Below are positions 18,000 to 25,571 of a stretch of 64,000 bases of DNA, piece by piece. Numbering within the stretch: the first letter of the stretch is position 1; each line of letters begins with the position of its first letter. A program made the translations under genes and the position numbers. The DNA is from Terrimicrobiaceae bacterium (GTDB lineage Bacteria > Verrucomicrobiota > Verrucomicrobiia > Chthoniobacterales > Terrimicrobiaceae): contig JAGYIV010000010.1 of assembly GCA_018402345.1 (NCBI GenBank), positions 310,001-374,000 of the forward strand, in the 5' to 3' direction. The notes under the pieces are model-generated. The model made no database searches, had not been told where the DNA came from, and saw nothing but the letters and a program-made list of their open reading frames with translations.

Positions 18000-19301
18000 A
18001 TGAAAATCACACTTGACCCGCTTTTGGCGGGGACTCGGAGAAGGCCGGAGCGTAGCGCAGGCCGGGAGAGACCCCGCCAAAAAGCGAGCGAAAATCTGGG
18101 TCCCTCTGCGGCCGCAAATGCTGTGGATTGCGCTGATGAAAAGCGCCAACTCCTCCACCGCCATCCCCTCCACTTCGTCCAGCAAACCCTCCACGCCTTC
18201 AACGCCGGCCACATCGACGCGGCACAAGCCTGCCAACTCCTCCATGTCGGCAAAACCCGCCTCTACCAACTTCGAACCCGCTGGCTCCAAGACCGTCAGG
18301 CATTCCATCTCCACGCCAGCGGCGGTGACCAGCGCACCTCCTGGCCCGAGTCCGCCATCGCCTTCCTGCGCGAATTCGTCCCGCTCCAAACCCCCTGCAA
18401 CTTCCAACTCATCGCCGACGAACTCCTGCGCCTCCACGGCCTCAAACGCGCCCGATCCAGCGTCGAAGCCTACATCAAAACCCACCTTCCCAATCTCATC
18501 CCTCCGGTCCGGAAAAAACCGCGCACCTACCGCCGCTTCCGCCGCGCCCGTTTCGGCGAACTCTTCCAGCACGACAGCTCCATCCACCAATGGTGGCCCG
18601 GCCCCGAAAACAAACCCTCCTCCCTGACCATCGACGACCACTCCGGCCTCAACATCGCCGGCCGCTTCGTCCCCCGCGACACCACCTGGGCCCACTTCGA
18701 GCACTTCCGCGAAGCCTTCGAGCGCCACGGCATCCCCCAGGCCATCTACACCGACGCACTCAGCCTCTTCGGCCCCAGCTCCTCCCACGACCACCTCGAC
18801 CCCCGCAGCGAGTTCCAACGCGCCCTGCGCGCCCTCGGCATCGCCCACCTCGTCGCCCCAACCCCGCAAGCCAAAGGCAAAGTCGAACGTCGCTTCGGCA
18901 CCTTCCAAAAACGCCTCGTCACCCTCCTCGCCCACGCCAAGGTCGACTCCTACCCTCTCGCCAACGAAATCCTCCAAATGGAAATCGCGCGCCAAAACTC
19001 CACAAAAAACTCCTCCACCGGCGAAATCCCCAACGACCTCCTCGAAGCCTCAACCATAAGGCCCAACCCCGCCCTGCGCTCCTGTCCACCCGCTTCCCTG
19101 CTCGATCTCCACCTCTCCCTGCGAACCACCAGAAAGGTCAGCGCCGCCCACACCATCGACTTCGAAGGCCGCACCTACCAAATCGCTCCAACCCTCAAAA
19201 AAACCGTCACGGCCCTTTACCACCCAAATAAAAAACTCTGGATCCTTGAAGAGCCCCCCAATCTCATCTGGCCCAACATCCTCGGCCATTTTTCGCTCTG
19301 A
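18000..19301 (+). CDS. ISNCY/IS1202-group transposase
   Basis: A protein of up to 433 residues. An HTH region (NAGHIDAAQACQLLHVGKTR) is followed by an rve-type DDE core with FQHDSSIHQWWPG (first Asp), AIYTDALSLFG (second Asp) and PTPQAKGKVERRFGTFQKRL (Glu). This is the pattern of IS1202-type transposases. The first 41 residues are compositionally odd and overlap a hairpin at 18022-18082, so a GTG at 18123 is a credible alternative start. No frameshift or stop interrupts the core, so it may be active. Confidence 0.9.
   Translation: MKITLDPLLAGTRRRPERSAGRERPRQKASENLGPSAAANAVDCADEKRQLLHRHPLHFVQQTLHAFNAGHIDAAQACQLLHVGKTRLYQLRTRWLQDRQAFHLHASGGDQRTSWPESAIAFLREFVPLQTPCNFQLIADELLRLHGLKRARSSVEAYIKTHLPNLIPPVRKKPRTYRRFRRARFGELFQHDSSIHQWWPGPENKPSSLTIDDHSGLNIAGRFVPRDTTWAHFEHFREAFERHGIPQAIYTDALSLFGPSSSHDHLDPRSEFQRALRALGIAHLVAPTPQAKGKVERRFGTFQKRLVTLLAHAKVDSYPLANEILQMEIARQNSTKNSSTGEIPNDLLEASTIRPNPALRSCPPASLLDLHLSLRTTRKVSAAHTIDFEGRTYQIAPTLKKTVTALYHPNKKLWILEEPPNLIWPNILGHFSL
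18022..18082 (+). repeat. Inverted repeat at the 5' end of the transposase reading frame
   Basis: TTTTGGCGGGG (18022-18032) pairs with CCCCGCCAAAA (18072-18082) around a GC-rich loop. In RNA it would form a strong stem before the alternative GTG start. In several insertion sequences such stems limit transposase made by read-through transcription; that role here is inference. Confidence 0.65.
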
Positions 19302-19359
19302 ATAATGCCAGTTCACTTTTGAACCGTCTCTATTTTCCACTTTTGAACCGTCGCCGACA

Positions 19360-19375
19360 CCCGAAATATCCCTCA
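19360..19375 (+). repeat. Right target-site duplication of the insertion sequence
   Basis: CCCGAAATATCCCTCA, identical to 17925-17940. It starts immediately after the element's terminal GACA. Confidence 0.9.
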
Positions 19376-19411
19376 TTGCGCAGCCACCCTCGGACTGCCA
19401 CACTCGAAGCT

Positions 19412-19987
19412 ATGGAACTCGATGGTGACACCACAGACGATGTGGAACTCATCGCCCGTATCGCCATGGGCGACCGGGACGCGTTTGCCGATTTCTACCG
19501 TCGCCACATCGCGCTCGTTTACTCCACCGCTTTCCGCGTCCTCAACAACGCGACCGATGCCGAGGATGTCACCCAGGAAGTCATGTTCATGCTCTGGGAA
19601 AAATCCCCCATGTATGACAAATCACGCGGCAAGCCGGGCACCTGGACCGTCACCATGGCCCGCAACAAGGCCATCGACCGCCTCCGCTCGATCCAACGCC
19701 GCTCGAAACTGAATACCGGCGTCGAAAACGAATCCCGCATCCACGAGCAAACCGCCGACACCTCCCTCCCAGCCGACGACCTAGAAGCCGGCGAACAAAA
19801 CTCCCTCGTTCGATCCGCCGTCCTGAAGCTCAACAAAGACCAGCGCGAGGTCATCGAGATGGCCTACTTCAACGGCCTCTCCCAACAAGAAATCTCCGAG
19901 CGCATCAACAAACCCATCGGCACCGTCAAAGCCCGAATCCGCCGTGGCATGATTCGCCTCCGCAAACTCGTCACAACCAAAATCTGA
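19412..19987 (+). CDS. ECF-family RNA polymerase sigma factor
   Basis: A 191-residue protein. Sigma region 2 carries DAFADFYRRHIALVYSTAFR and DAEDVTQEVMFMLWEKSP; region 4 carries DQREVIEMAYFNGLSQQEIS and KPIGTVKARIRRGMIRLRKL. The ATG at 19412 is preferred. The longer frame from 19319 begins inside the insertion sequence and cannot be ancestral. The insertion ends 52 bases upstream, so its native promoter may have been displaced or replaced. No anti-sigma gene follows, which is unusual for this class. Confidence 0.9.
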   Translation: MELDGDTTDDVELIARIAMGDRDAFADFYRRHIALVYSTAFRVLNNATDAEDVTQEVMFMLWEKSPMYDKSRGKPGTWTVTMARNKAIDRLRSIQRRSKLNTGVENESRIHEQTADTSLPADDLEAGEQNSLVRSAVLKLNKDQREVIEMAYFNGLSQQEISERINKPIGTVKARIRRGMIRLRKLVTTKI

Positions 19988-20060
19988 TCCCGGCCTCGCT
20001 GCGTCCTCCCGCGAGATCACTGACACCAAGCGAAAATCGGCCCAGCACCACCAAAAGAAG

Positions 20061-20083
20061 GGGGCACGGCCGTCCCGGCCGTG
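20061..20083 (+). repeat. Interspersed palindrome (CACGGCCG hairpin), best copy
   Basis: GGGG followed by CACGGCCGTCCCGGCCGTG (20065-20083), differing by one base from the copy at 15495-15513. Eight-base arms surround a three-base loop. Confidence 0.8.
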
Positions 20084-20389
20084 TTGAGGCTGATACCAAA
20101 GTCTCCAAGGTTTTGGATTTTCGGATGACTTCGCTTCGAGGGGTCTCGGGGAGCTCTCCCGCCTCGGGTGAACCGCCTCGCGCCTCGCGGGGCGATTGGA
20201 AAAAACGGGCCAGGGGCCGCTCGAAGCTCTCCAAGTCGGGCGCTGGGGCGCACCCGACGGCGGGCGCGCTACCGCGGCGCGTTCCAAAAGTCCAAACGCA
20301 AGCAGATTTTGGTATGACTCGCGCTCGCCAACGATCAGGACCATCGGGCCCGAAGACACAGCCCTGACAGAGCGCCCCACTCCAGAAAT

Positions 20390-20410
20390 CCAAAAGCAAT
20401 CCGCTTTCGG
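20390..20410 (+). repeat. Second palindromic element, one-mismatch copy
   Basis: CCAAAAGC-AATCC-GCTTTCGG, one base different from 15579-15599. It ends two bases before the stop codon end of the redoxin gene on the minus strand. Confidence 0.65.
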
Positions 20411-20412
20411 GA

Positions 20413-21006
20413 TCAGTTGTATTTCACACTGCAGCCGTAGGCCTCGGTCTTTGGAAGGCTGACAGGCTTTCCAGCGAGCACCTCTTCGACAGCAGCCATG
20501 ACATGGTTTTTGGCATCCTTGACATCATCTGGATTGGCCGACTTTTTGTCATCGATCGCGCCGTGGTATACCAAAACGCCACTGGCATCGATGACATACA
20601 TCTCGGGGGTGCGCTTGGCTCCGTAGAGCTTGCCCACCGTGCCGTCCTCATCGAGGAGGTAGGCCGTGGAGGCCGCCTTTTTTTCGGAACAAACCTTGGC
20701 GGCCTGCGCGGCATCCATGTGGCCCTGCTTTCCGGGGGCCGAGGAGCAAATCGACAGCCATACCACCCCTTTGTCCGTGGCCTCTTTTTGCAACTTCTGC
20801 ATGTTTCCGGAATCGTAATGCTTCGCAACAAACGGGCAGCCGTAATTGACCCACTCGAGCACCACAACCTTTCCCTTCAGACCCGCAAGCGACACCGACT
20901 CGCCATTGCAGGCGGAGAGAGTGAAATCCGGCGCGGGCTTTCCAACTTCAACTTCAGCGCGGACAAGAGCCGCTGCGGCGAGAATAGCAAGGAGTGTGAG
21001 TTTCAT
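20413..21006 (-). CDS. Secreted redoxin (AhpC/TSA thioredoxin-like)
   Basis: A 197-residue protein with a signal peptide (MKLTLLAILAAAALVRAEVE) and a redoxin fold starting GKPAPDFTLSACNGE. The active-site region is EWVNYGCPFVAKHYDSGNM, with one peroxidatic-type cysteine (Cys-Pro-Phe-Val) rather than a CxxC pair. The family is common in planctomycete/verrucomicrobial genomes, and its substrate is unknown. The start at MKLTLL is chosen over an upstream ATG because only it gives a signal peptide at the N-terminus. It is predicted to be periplasmic. Confidence 0.85.
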   Translation of the reverse strand: MKLTLLAILAAAALVRAEVEVGKPAPDFTLSACNGESVSLAGLKGKVVVLEWVNYGCPFVAKHYDSGNMQKLQKEATDKGVVWLSICSSAPGKQGHMDAAQAAKVCSEKKAASTAYLLDEDGTVGKLYGAKRTPEMYVIDASGVLVYHGAIDDKKSANPDDVKDAKNHVMAAVEEVLAGKPVSLPKTEAYGCSVKYN

Positions 21007-21061
21007 AGAACCCCAGCATACAACGCATCCGCCCCCACGCATGCAAGGGATATCCCCCATA

Positions 21062-21093
21062 AAAAAACGGCCGCCCGGTGTGCCCGGACGGCC
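21062..21093 (-). terminator. Rho-independent terminator of rpsO-pnp
   Basis: On the minus strand downstream of pnp, CGGCCGTCCGG, a short loop and CCGGGCGGCCG form an 11-pair stem followed by seven T residues. The orientation matches the end of pnp. Confidence 0.85.
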
Positions 21094-21119
21094 GCCTGTT
21101 GAATCTTGTTTTTAACGGA

Positions 21120-23246
21120 TCAAGCCGGCTGCGCTGCCGCCTCGTCTCGGTCTTTCATGGCTGCCTTGCGACTGAGCTTCACGCGCCCCTTGTCGTCGAC
21201 ACCAATGCACTTGACCCAGACCGAGTCGCCCATTTTCACGACGTCCTCGACTTTGTTCACACGCACATCGGCCAACTCCGAAATGTGGCACAGGCCGTCC
21301 TTGCCGGGCAGAACCTCGACGAAAGCGCCGAACTCCTTGATCGAAACAACCGTGCCCTGATACAGCTCGCCGATGGAGATCTCCTTGGTCATGCCCAAGA
21401 TGATTTCCTTCGCGCGCTGGAGGCTGTCGCCGTTGTTCGAGTAGATGTGCACCGAACCGTCGTCCTCGATATTGATCTCGGCACCGGTCTCGGCAACGAT
21501 GCCTTTGATCGTCTTGCCGCCAGGGCCGATGATGAGGCCGATCTTGTCGGGGTTGATGCGGACAGTTTCGATGCGCGGGGCGTAGGGGCTCATCTCGGTG
21601 CGGGGCGAGGCGAGCACGCTTCCCATCACCTCGAGCACCTTGGCGCGGGCCTCTTTCGCTTCGGTGATTGCTTCACGCATGATCTCATGGCTGATACCCG
21701 GAAGCTTGAGGTCGAGCTGGAAGCCCGTGACACCTTGGTCTGTGCCGCAGAGCTTGAAATCCATGTCGCCGAAGTGGTCTTCGCTGCCGATAATGTCGGT
21801 GAGCGTCGTGTAGCGCTTCAGGGTGTCGCCGTCGTATTCGGTGACGAGACCCACGGAAATGCCACCCACCGGACGGCGCAGCGGCACGCCGGCATCCATG
21901 AGCGCGAGCACACCCGCGCAGACACTCGCCATGGAGGTCGAACCATTCGACTCCATCACCTCGCTGACCACGCGCAAGGCGTATGGGAAATCCTTCTCGG
22001 AAGGAATCACAGGCTCGATGGAACGCTCGGCAAGCGCGCCATGGCCGATCTCGCGGCGGTTCTGGCCGCCGAAACGACCGGTCTCGCCGACGCTGAAGGG
22101 CGGGAAGTTGTAGTGCAGCATGAAGCGCTTCGTGTCAGCGCCGCCGCCGTAGGAATCGATCATCTGGGCCTCCTCGGCGGGAGCGAGCGTCGCCACGCCG
22201 AGCGCCTGGGTCTCGCCGCGGGCGAAGAGCGCCGAACCATGCGTGCGGGGCAGGAGCCCGACCTCGCCGGAAAGCGGACGGATGTCATGCAATCCGCGCC
22301 CGTCGCAACGCTGGCGACGGTCAAGGATGCTGATGCGGAAGGCTTTTTTCTGCAGATAGTCGAACGCTTGGGAAATTTGGAATTTCGAGGCTGTGGGGAA
22401 TTTCTCCAACACGGCCTTCTCGACCTCCTCGCGCAGGGCTCCAACCGCTTTGCTGCGGGCGACTTTGCCGTGGGTGTAGAGGGCCGCCTCGATGCGGTCT
22501 CCTGCGACTTGATACGCCACCTCGGAAATCTGCGCTGGCACTTCGAAGAGCGGAACCACACGCTTGGGCTTCGCGGCCTTCGCCGCCAACTCGCGCTGGG
22601 CGTCCACAATCACCCGCACCGCATCGCGGGCGAAATCCAATGCCGCCGCGAAATCAGCCTCGGGCAATTCGTTGGCCGCGCCTTCGATCATGATGACCTT
22701 CTCGCCATCACCCACGTAAACGAGGTCCAAGTCGCTCTCCGCGCGCTGGTCGTGGGTGGGATTCGCCACGAACGCGCCGTTCACCCGACCCACACGCACC
22801 GCGCCCACAGGCCCGGCGAAGGGAATGTCGGAGACGCACAAGGCCGCGGAGGCACCGTTGATCGAAAGGATATCGGGATCGTTCTGCCCGTCGGCGCTCA
22901 GGAGGAGCGTGATGATTTGCGTGTCGTAAAGGTAGCCCTTGGGAAACAACGGGCGCAGCGGACGGTCGGTCATGCGAGCGGTGAGGATTTCCTTCTCGCT
23001 CGGACGGCCCTCGCGCTTGAAGTAGCCGCCGGGGAATTTGCCGACAGCGGCGGCCTTCTCCTTGTATTCGACAGTGAGGGGGAAGAAATCCTGGCCCTCT
23101 TTGATGGTTGTGGCCGAGACGGCGGTGACGATGACGATCGTATCGCCGCAACGGACGGTGACTGCTCCGTCGGCAAGCTTGGCGAGTTTGCCGGTTTCGA
23201 AGGTGAGTTGGGAGTTTCCAGCGGAAACTGAGATGCTATGGGACAT
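21120..23246 (-). CDS. pnp: Polyribonucleotide nucleotidyltransferase (PNPase)
   Basis: A 708-residue phosphorolytic 3'-5' exoribonuclease. It has two RNase PH-like domains (for example FFPLTVEYKEKAAAVGKFPG and AKSKAVGALREEVEK-type helical spacer), a KH domain with IGLIIGPGGKTIKGI at about 565, and a C-terminal S1 domain (GTVVSIKEFGAFVEVLPGKD). Length is normal. It follows rpsO on the same strand, the standard arrangement that links ribosomal and RNA-decay functions. The first S1-type end is intact. Confidence 0.97.
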   Translation of the reverse strand: MSHSISVSAGNSQLTFETGKLAKLADGAVTVRCGDTIVIVTAVSATTIKEGQDFFPLTVEYKEKAAAVGKFPGGYFKREGRPSEKEILTARMTDRPLRPLFPKGYLYDTQIITLLLSADGQNDPDILSINGASAALCVSDIPFAGPVGAVRVGRVNGAFVANPTHDQRAESDLDLVYVGDGEKVIMIEGAANELPEADFAAALDFARDAVRVIVDAQRELAAKAAKPKRVVPLFEVPAQISEVAYQVAGDRIEAALYTHGKVARSKAVGALREEVEKAVLEKFPTASKFQISQAFDYLQKKAFRISILDRRQRCDGRGLHDIRPLSGEVGLLPRTHGSALFARGETQALGVATLAPAEEAQMIDSYGGGADTKRFMLHYNFPPFSVGETGRFGGQNRREIGHGALAERSIEPVIPSEKDFPYALRVVSEVMESNGSTSMASVCAGVLALMDAGVPLRRPVGGISVGLVTEYDGDTLKRYTTLTDIIGSEDHFGDMDFKLCGTDQGVTGFQLDLKLPGISHEIMREAITEAKEARAKVLEVMGSVLASPRTEMSPYAPRIETVRINPDKIGLIIGPGGKTIKGIVAETGAEINIEDDGSVHIYSNNGDSLQRAKEIILGMTKEISIGELYQGTVVSIKEFGAFVEVLPGKDGLCHISELADVRVNKVEDVVKMGDSVWVKCIGVDDKGRVKLSRKAAMKDRDEAAAQPA

Positions 23247-23305
23247 GAATAAATACAGAGGTGAGTCCCGCTCGAAAGAGCAGGACAGGGTTTGTTGGAA
23301 AAAAG

Positions 23306-23328
23306 CCCCGCCGAATTGCGGGGCTTTC
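23306..23328 (-). terminator. Hairpin between rpsO and pnp (terminator or attenuator)
   Basis: On the minus strand AAAGCCCCGC, loop AATTC, then GGCGGGGC is followed by six T residues. It sits 14 bases after the rpsO stop. It would cut most transcripts after rpsO and let a fraction run into pnp, as intercistronic elements do in other bacteria. Confidence 0.8.
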
Positions 23329-23341
23329 GAGGAGGGTTGTG

Positions 23342-23602
23342 CTATTTGCGGAGCTCGAGCTTCTCGAGGACCGTGAGGTAGCGGGCGTTTGCTGTCCGCT
23401 TCAGGTAGTCAAGGAGACTACGGCGCTGGGCCACGAGCTTGAGGAGACCGCGACGGGAAGCGTGGTCTTTCTTGTTCGTTTGAAGGTGCGCGGTGAGGTC
23501 GAGGATGCGCTTGGTGAGAAGTGCGATTTGCACGTCCGCGCTACCTGTGTCTTTGGGGTGGAGCCGAAGGGCTTCCATTTCGTTTGCTGCTGCTGTTGCC
23601 AT
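23342..23602 (-). CDS. rpsO: Ribosomal protein S15
   Basis: An 86-residue protein with the S15 pattern [39 protein letters not shown] and [20 protein letters not shown]. It binds 16S rRNA helices in the platform of the small subunit. Length is standard (about 88). It is first gene of the rpsO-pnp unit. Confidence 0.97.
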   Translation of the reverse strand: MATAAANEMEALRLHPKDTGSADVQIALLTKRILDLTAHLQTNKKDHASRRGLLKLVAQRRSLLDYLKRTANARYLTVLEKLELRK

Positions 23603-23697
23603 TTGTGATTTTTCTTTCGATTAGAGGGCGCGGAATCTGGCATGCACCCATGGCTCCTTGCAAGGGAAAACCGGAGATTATTTTCGGCTCCTGCAAC

Positions 23698-24561
23698 TCA
23701 AGGCGTCAATTTCCTCGACAACTCCCGAACGCACCGCTCGAGACCGGGATCGCCGATTCGCAGCAATGCGCGGTAAATCGGCAGCACCACCCGCCGTCGC
23801 TGCAGACGCTCGGGCCACACAGGCAACAACGTCGCGACCCGCAGGGGAAACAACCGCAGCTCCCGACCATCCTCGAGCACACATCTCCCAGCCACGCCGG
23901 GCTCGATCACGCCGACCACTCCAGCCTCCTCCGCCGCTTCCATCAAGGCCACCTCCTCCCTCGTCATGGAACGCTCAAGCCGCCCCTTCGGAACAAGCCA
24001 CTTTTGACCCGAGGAACTCGTCACCAGCACCACATGCAGGATGCCGTCCTTGAACAAAAAAGGCAGCGCGCCTGCCTGGATCGATCCGTCGAGCGTCGGC
24101 GCACCCCCGTGAAGCGCAAGCTGGGATTCGGAGTATTCGCCGGCGCCATCCACCTCCCTGCCGAAATAAGGTTTGAGCGCCTCGGGCAATGCCTCACGCA
24201 CTGGCAACATGACCATCCCGATCTTCAATGGACCAAGCGCCCCGCGATACTCGTCCACAACCACGGGAAACCCGCCCAGCGTCAACCTGTATCTGGTCTT
24301 GTGCACCCTCAAGCCGGCGGTTTCCTCCCAGAGCGCCTGAAATGCCGCCGCCCCGATTGGCATCTCTGTCTCCTTGCTCTGACGCGAGCGCCCCTCTCGC
24401 ACCACCATCCGCCGGCGGCCGTCCTCCTTGACAAGCGCGACTTCCCGCGACCCGCGGGCACTGAGATAGCCGATTTCAATATCGACCCCCGCCAACAAAC
24501 GCCTCGCGGGAAATTTCCCCCTCAACAAAAACCTCCGCTCGACCACAAGACCCCTGCTCAT
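23698..24561 (-). CDS. CYTH-NUDIX fusion protein
   Basis: A 287-residue protein. The N-terminal half is CYTH-like: VERRFLLRGKFP near the start, and EVDGAGEYSESQLALHG at the domain end. The classic ExExK signature is altered (Val-x-Glu-x-Arg). The C-terminal half is NUDIX-like: GQKWLVPKGRLERSMTREE then LMEAAEEAGVVG. The catalytic Glu-Glu pair is kept, but the first Glu and the Arg of the NUDIX box are replaced. CYTH proteins hydrolyse or bind triphosphates and polyphosphate; NUDIX proteins cleave nucleoside-diphosphate links. It overlaps the CHAD gene by ATGA, so the two are likely one functional unit. Confidence 0.75.
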   Translation of the reverse strand: MSRGLVVERRFLLRGKFPARRLLAGVDIEIGYLSARGSREVALVKEDGRRRMVVREGRSRQSKETEMPIGAAAFQALWEETAGLRVHKTRYRLTLGGFPVVVDEYRGALGPLKIGMVMLPVREALPEALKPYFGREVDGAGEYSESQLALHGGAPTLDGSIQAGALPFLFKDGILHVVLVTSSSGQKWLVPKGRLERSMTREEVALMEAAEEAGVVGVIEPGVAGRCVLEDGRELRLFPLRVATLLPVWPERLQRRRVVLPIYRALLRIGDPGLERCVRELSRKLTP

Positions 24562-25492
24562 CCCAACCCCTTTACTGTTCGAGCCCCGCTTTTGCGAAAC
24601 CGCTCCAGCGCCCGCCGGGCGGCGCGCCGCAACTCCTTGCAGCGCTGTTCCAATAGCACCTCCAACCCTCCCAGACACCTCGAGAGCTCGTCACCGGCGC
24701 CATCCAGCGGCCTTGACCATACCGAATCCCGCAAAAACACACGTTGCATCGCATTGTCATTCAAATCCCCCAACGCCTCCTGCAAGCGCACAAGCGGAGC
24801 CAGCGCCTTGAGCGCCCTCCCCTTCGGAAAAAAATCACCGAACACCTCGAGAAGATACCGCACCTTTTTGCCCTCGATCCGCACTTCATGCCAGCGCTCC
24901 TCTTGCGCATCGGGAGTCAATGCCGCCGAGAGTTTCGCGATCCTCTTTACAAGCTTCAACACCCGCGCCCGCACCACTCGGCCCAAATCCACCGCCGCCG
25001 CCGCGCGCAACGGCCTCAATCCCTGCAGCAATTTCCCGACCTCGACCTTCCGCAAAACCCCGCGCACTTTCACCTCCTCCAGGTCGCGCTCCCGTTGAAC
25101 CACCCCAAGACATTCGCCGAACCCCTCAGCCAACCCGGGCGGCAAGCCCTCCGCAACCAAGGGCAAAACACCGCACTTCACATCCAAATCCCTCAACCTG
25201 TTGCTCGATCTCATCGCCGCCGCCAACCGCCTGCGGCATGCCGCCAGACACCTTCCATCTACAATCCCCCTTCCGACCCCCAACGCGGCCCTCGCACGGC
25301 GCACACTCACCCGGTAGCGGTGCAAATCCTCCGGCTGCCCCTTTTTCCAAAAACGCCAACCTCCGTCCGCTCGGCCTCGTCCAAAAACCCCTGCGCGGCT
25401 CCCATCAACGCGCTCCACGCCTCTCCCCCGGCACTGCGATCCACAGGCACAGTGCCGCTTGCTTTCATGACCACTCTGGCAGGTTGTTTCAT
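24558..25492 (-). CDS. CHAD domain protein, frame-shifted near the N-terminus
   Basis: A conserved histidine alpha-helical domain protein. The core has QPEDLHRYRVSVRRARAAL, RSSNRLRDLDV, and RWHEVRIEGKKVRYLLEVFG, with His/Arg/Lys residues that bind polyphosphate in this family. The likely N-terminus (MKQPARVVMKASGTVPVDRS ... FLDEAERTEVGVFGK) is in another frame. One more T in the run 25342-25346 joins it smoothly to KGQPEDLH. The in-frame alternative start at 25499 gives an implausible Arg/Gly/Cys-rich leader. Its stop overlaps the CYTH-NUDIX start. Confidence 0.75.
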
Positions 25493-25571
25493 AAGTCAAC
25501 GCGGGACAATAAAACCAGTTGTTGCAACTGCCAGAATTTTATTGCAACATCATGCCCCTTTTTACAACGGA
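25493..25571 (+). promoter_or_regulatory. Divergent promoter region with GTTGCAAC repeats
   Basis: This AT-rich 79-base gap separates the CHAD gene from the divergent HTH/OmpA gene. It contains the 8-base palindrome GTTGCAAC (25518-25525) and a second TTGCAAC 23-24 bases downstream, about two helical turns apart. This is a plausible operator, possibly for the HTH protein itself. Promoter boxes are not certain. Confidence 0.4.

Larger units (their letters stand above)
17941..19359 (+). mobile_element. ISNCY/IS1202-like insertion sequence, complete
   Basis: A 1419-base element. Both ends begin TGTC and then match imperfectly, with the shared inner sequence CGGTTCAAAAGTG. Each end carries a second internal copy of the GACGG(TT/AA)CAAAAGTG box, a probable transposase-binding pair. 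A 16-base direct repeat flanks it. Long duplications are known for the IS1202 group. It carries one transposase gene and looks recently inserted, since the duplication is perfect. It sits between the repeat protein and the sigma factor gene. Confidence 0.9.
19988..20412 (+). other. Gene-free gap packed with palindromic repeats
   Basis: A 425-base gap between two converging genes. It contains the CACGGCCG hairpin (20061-20083) and the CCAAAAGC-type hairpin (20390-20410). In between are related hairpin pieces such as CCAAGGTTTTGGATTTTCGG (20103-20122) and CCAAAAGTCC...GATTTTGGT (20284-20313), plus GC-rich inverted segments. Short open frames here have repeat-like composition and are not credible genes. 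Confidence 0.7.

Noticed and set aside
20113-20367. 84-residue frame in the gap before the redoxin gene
   Set aside because: It consists of palindromic repeat sequence and lacks a start signal or domain.
21078-23231. 717-residue plus-strand frame opposite pnp
   Set aside because: pnp is unmistakable on the minus strand; the antisense frame is a composition artefact.
24744-25571. N-terminal extension of the HTH/OmpA gene back to 24744
   Set aside because: It runs antisense to the CHAD gene and is Arg/Pro/His-rich without homology; the HTH starts at 25572.
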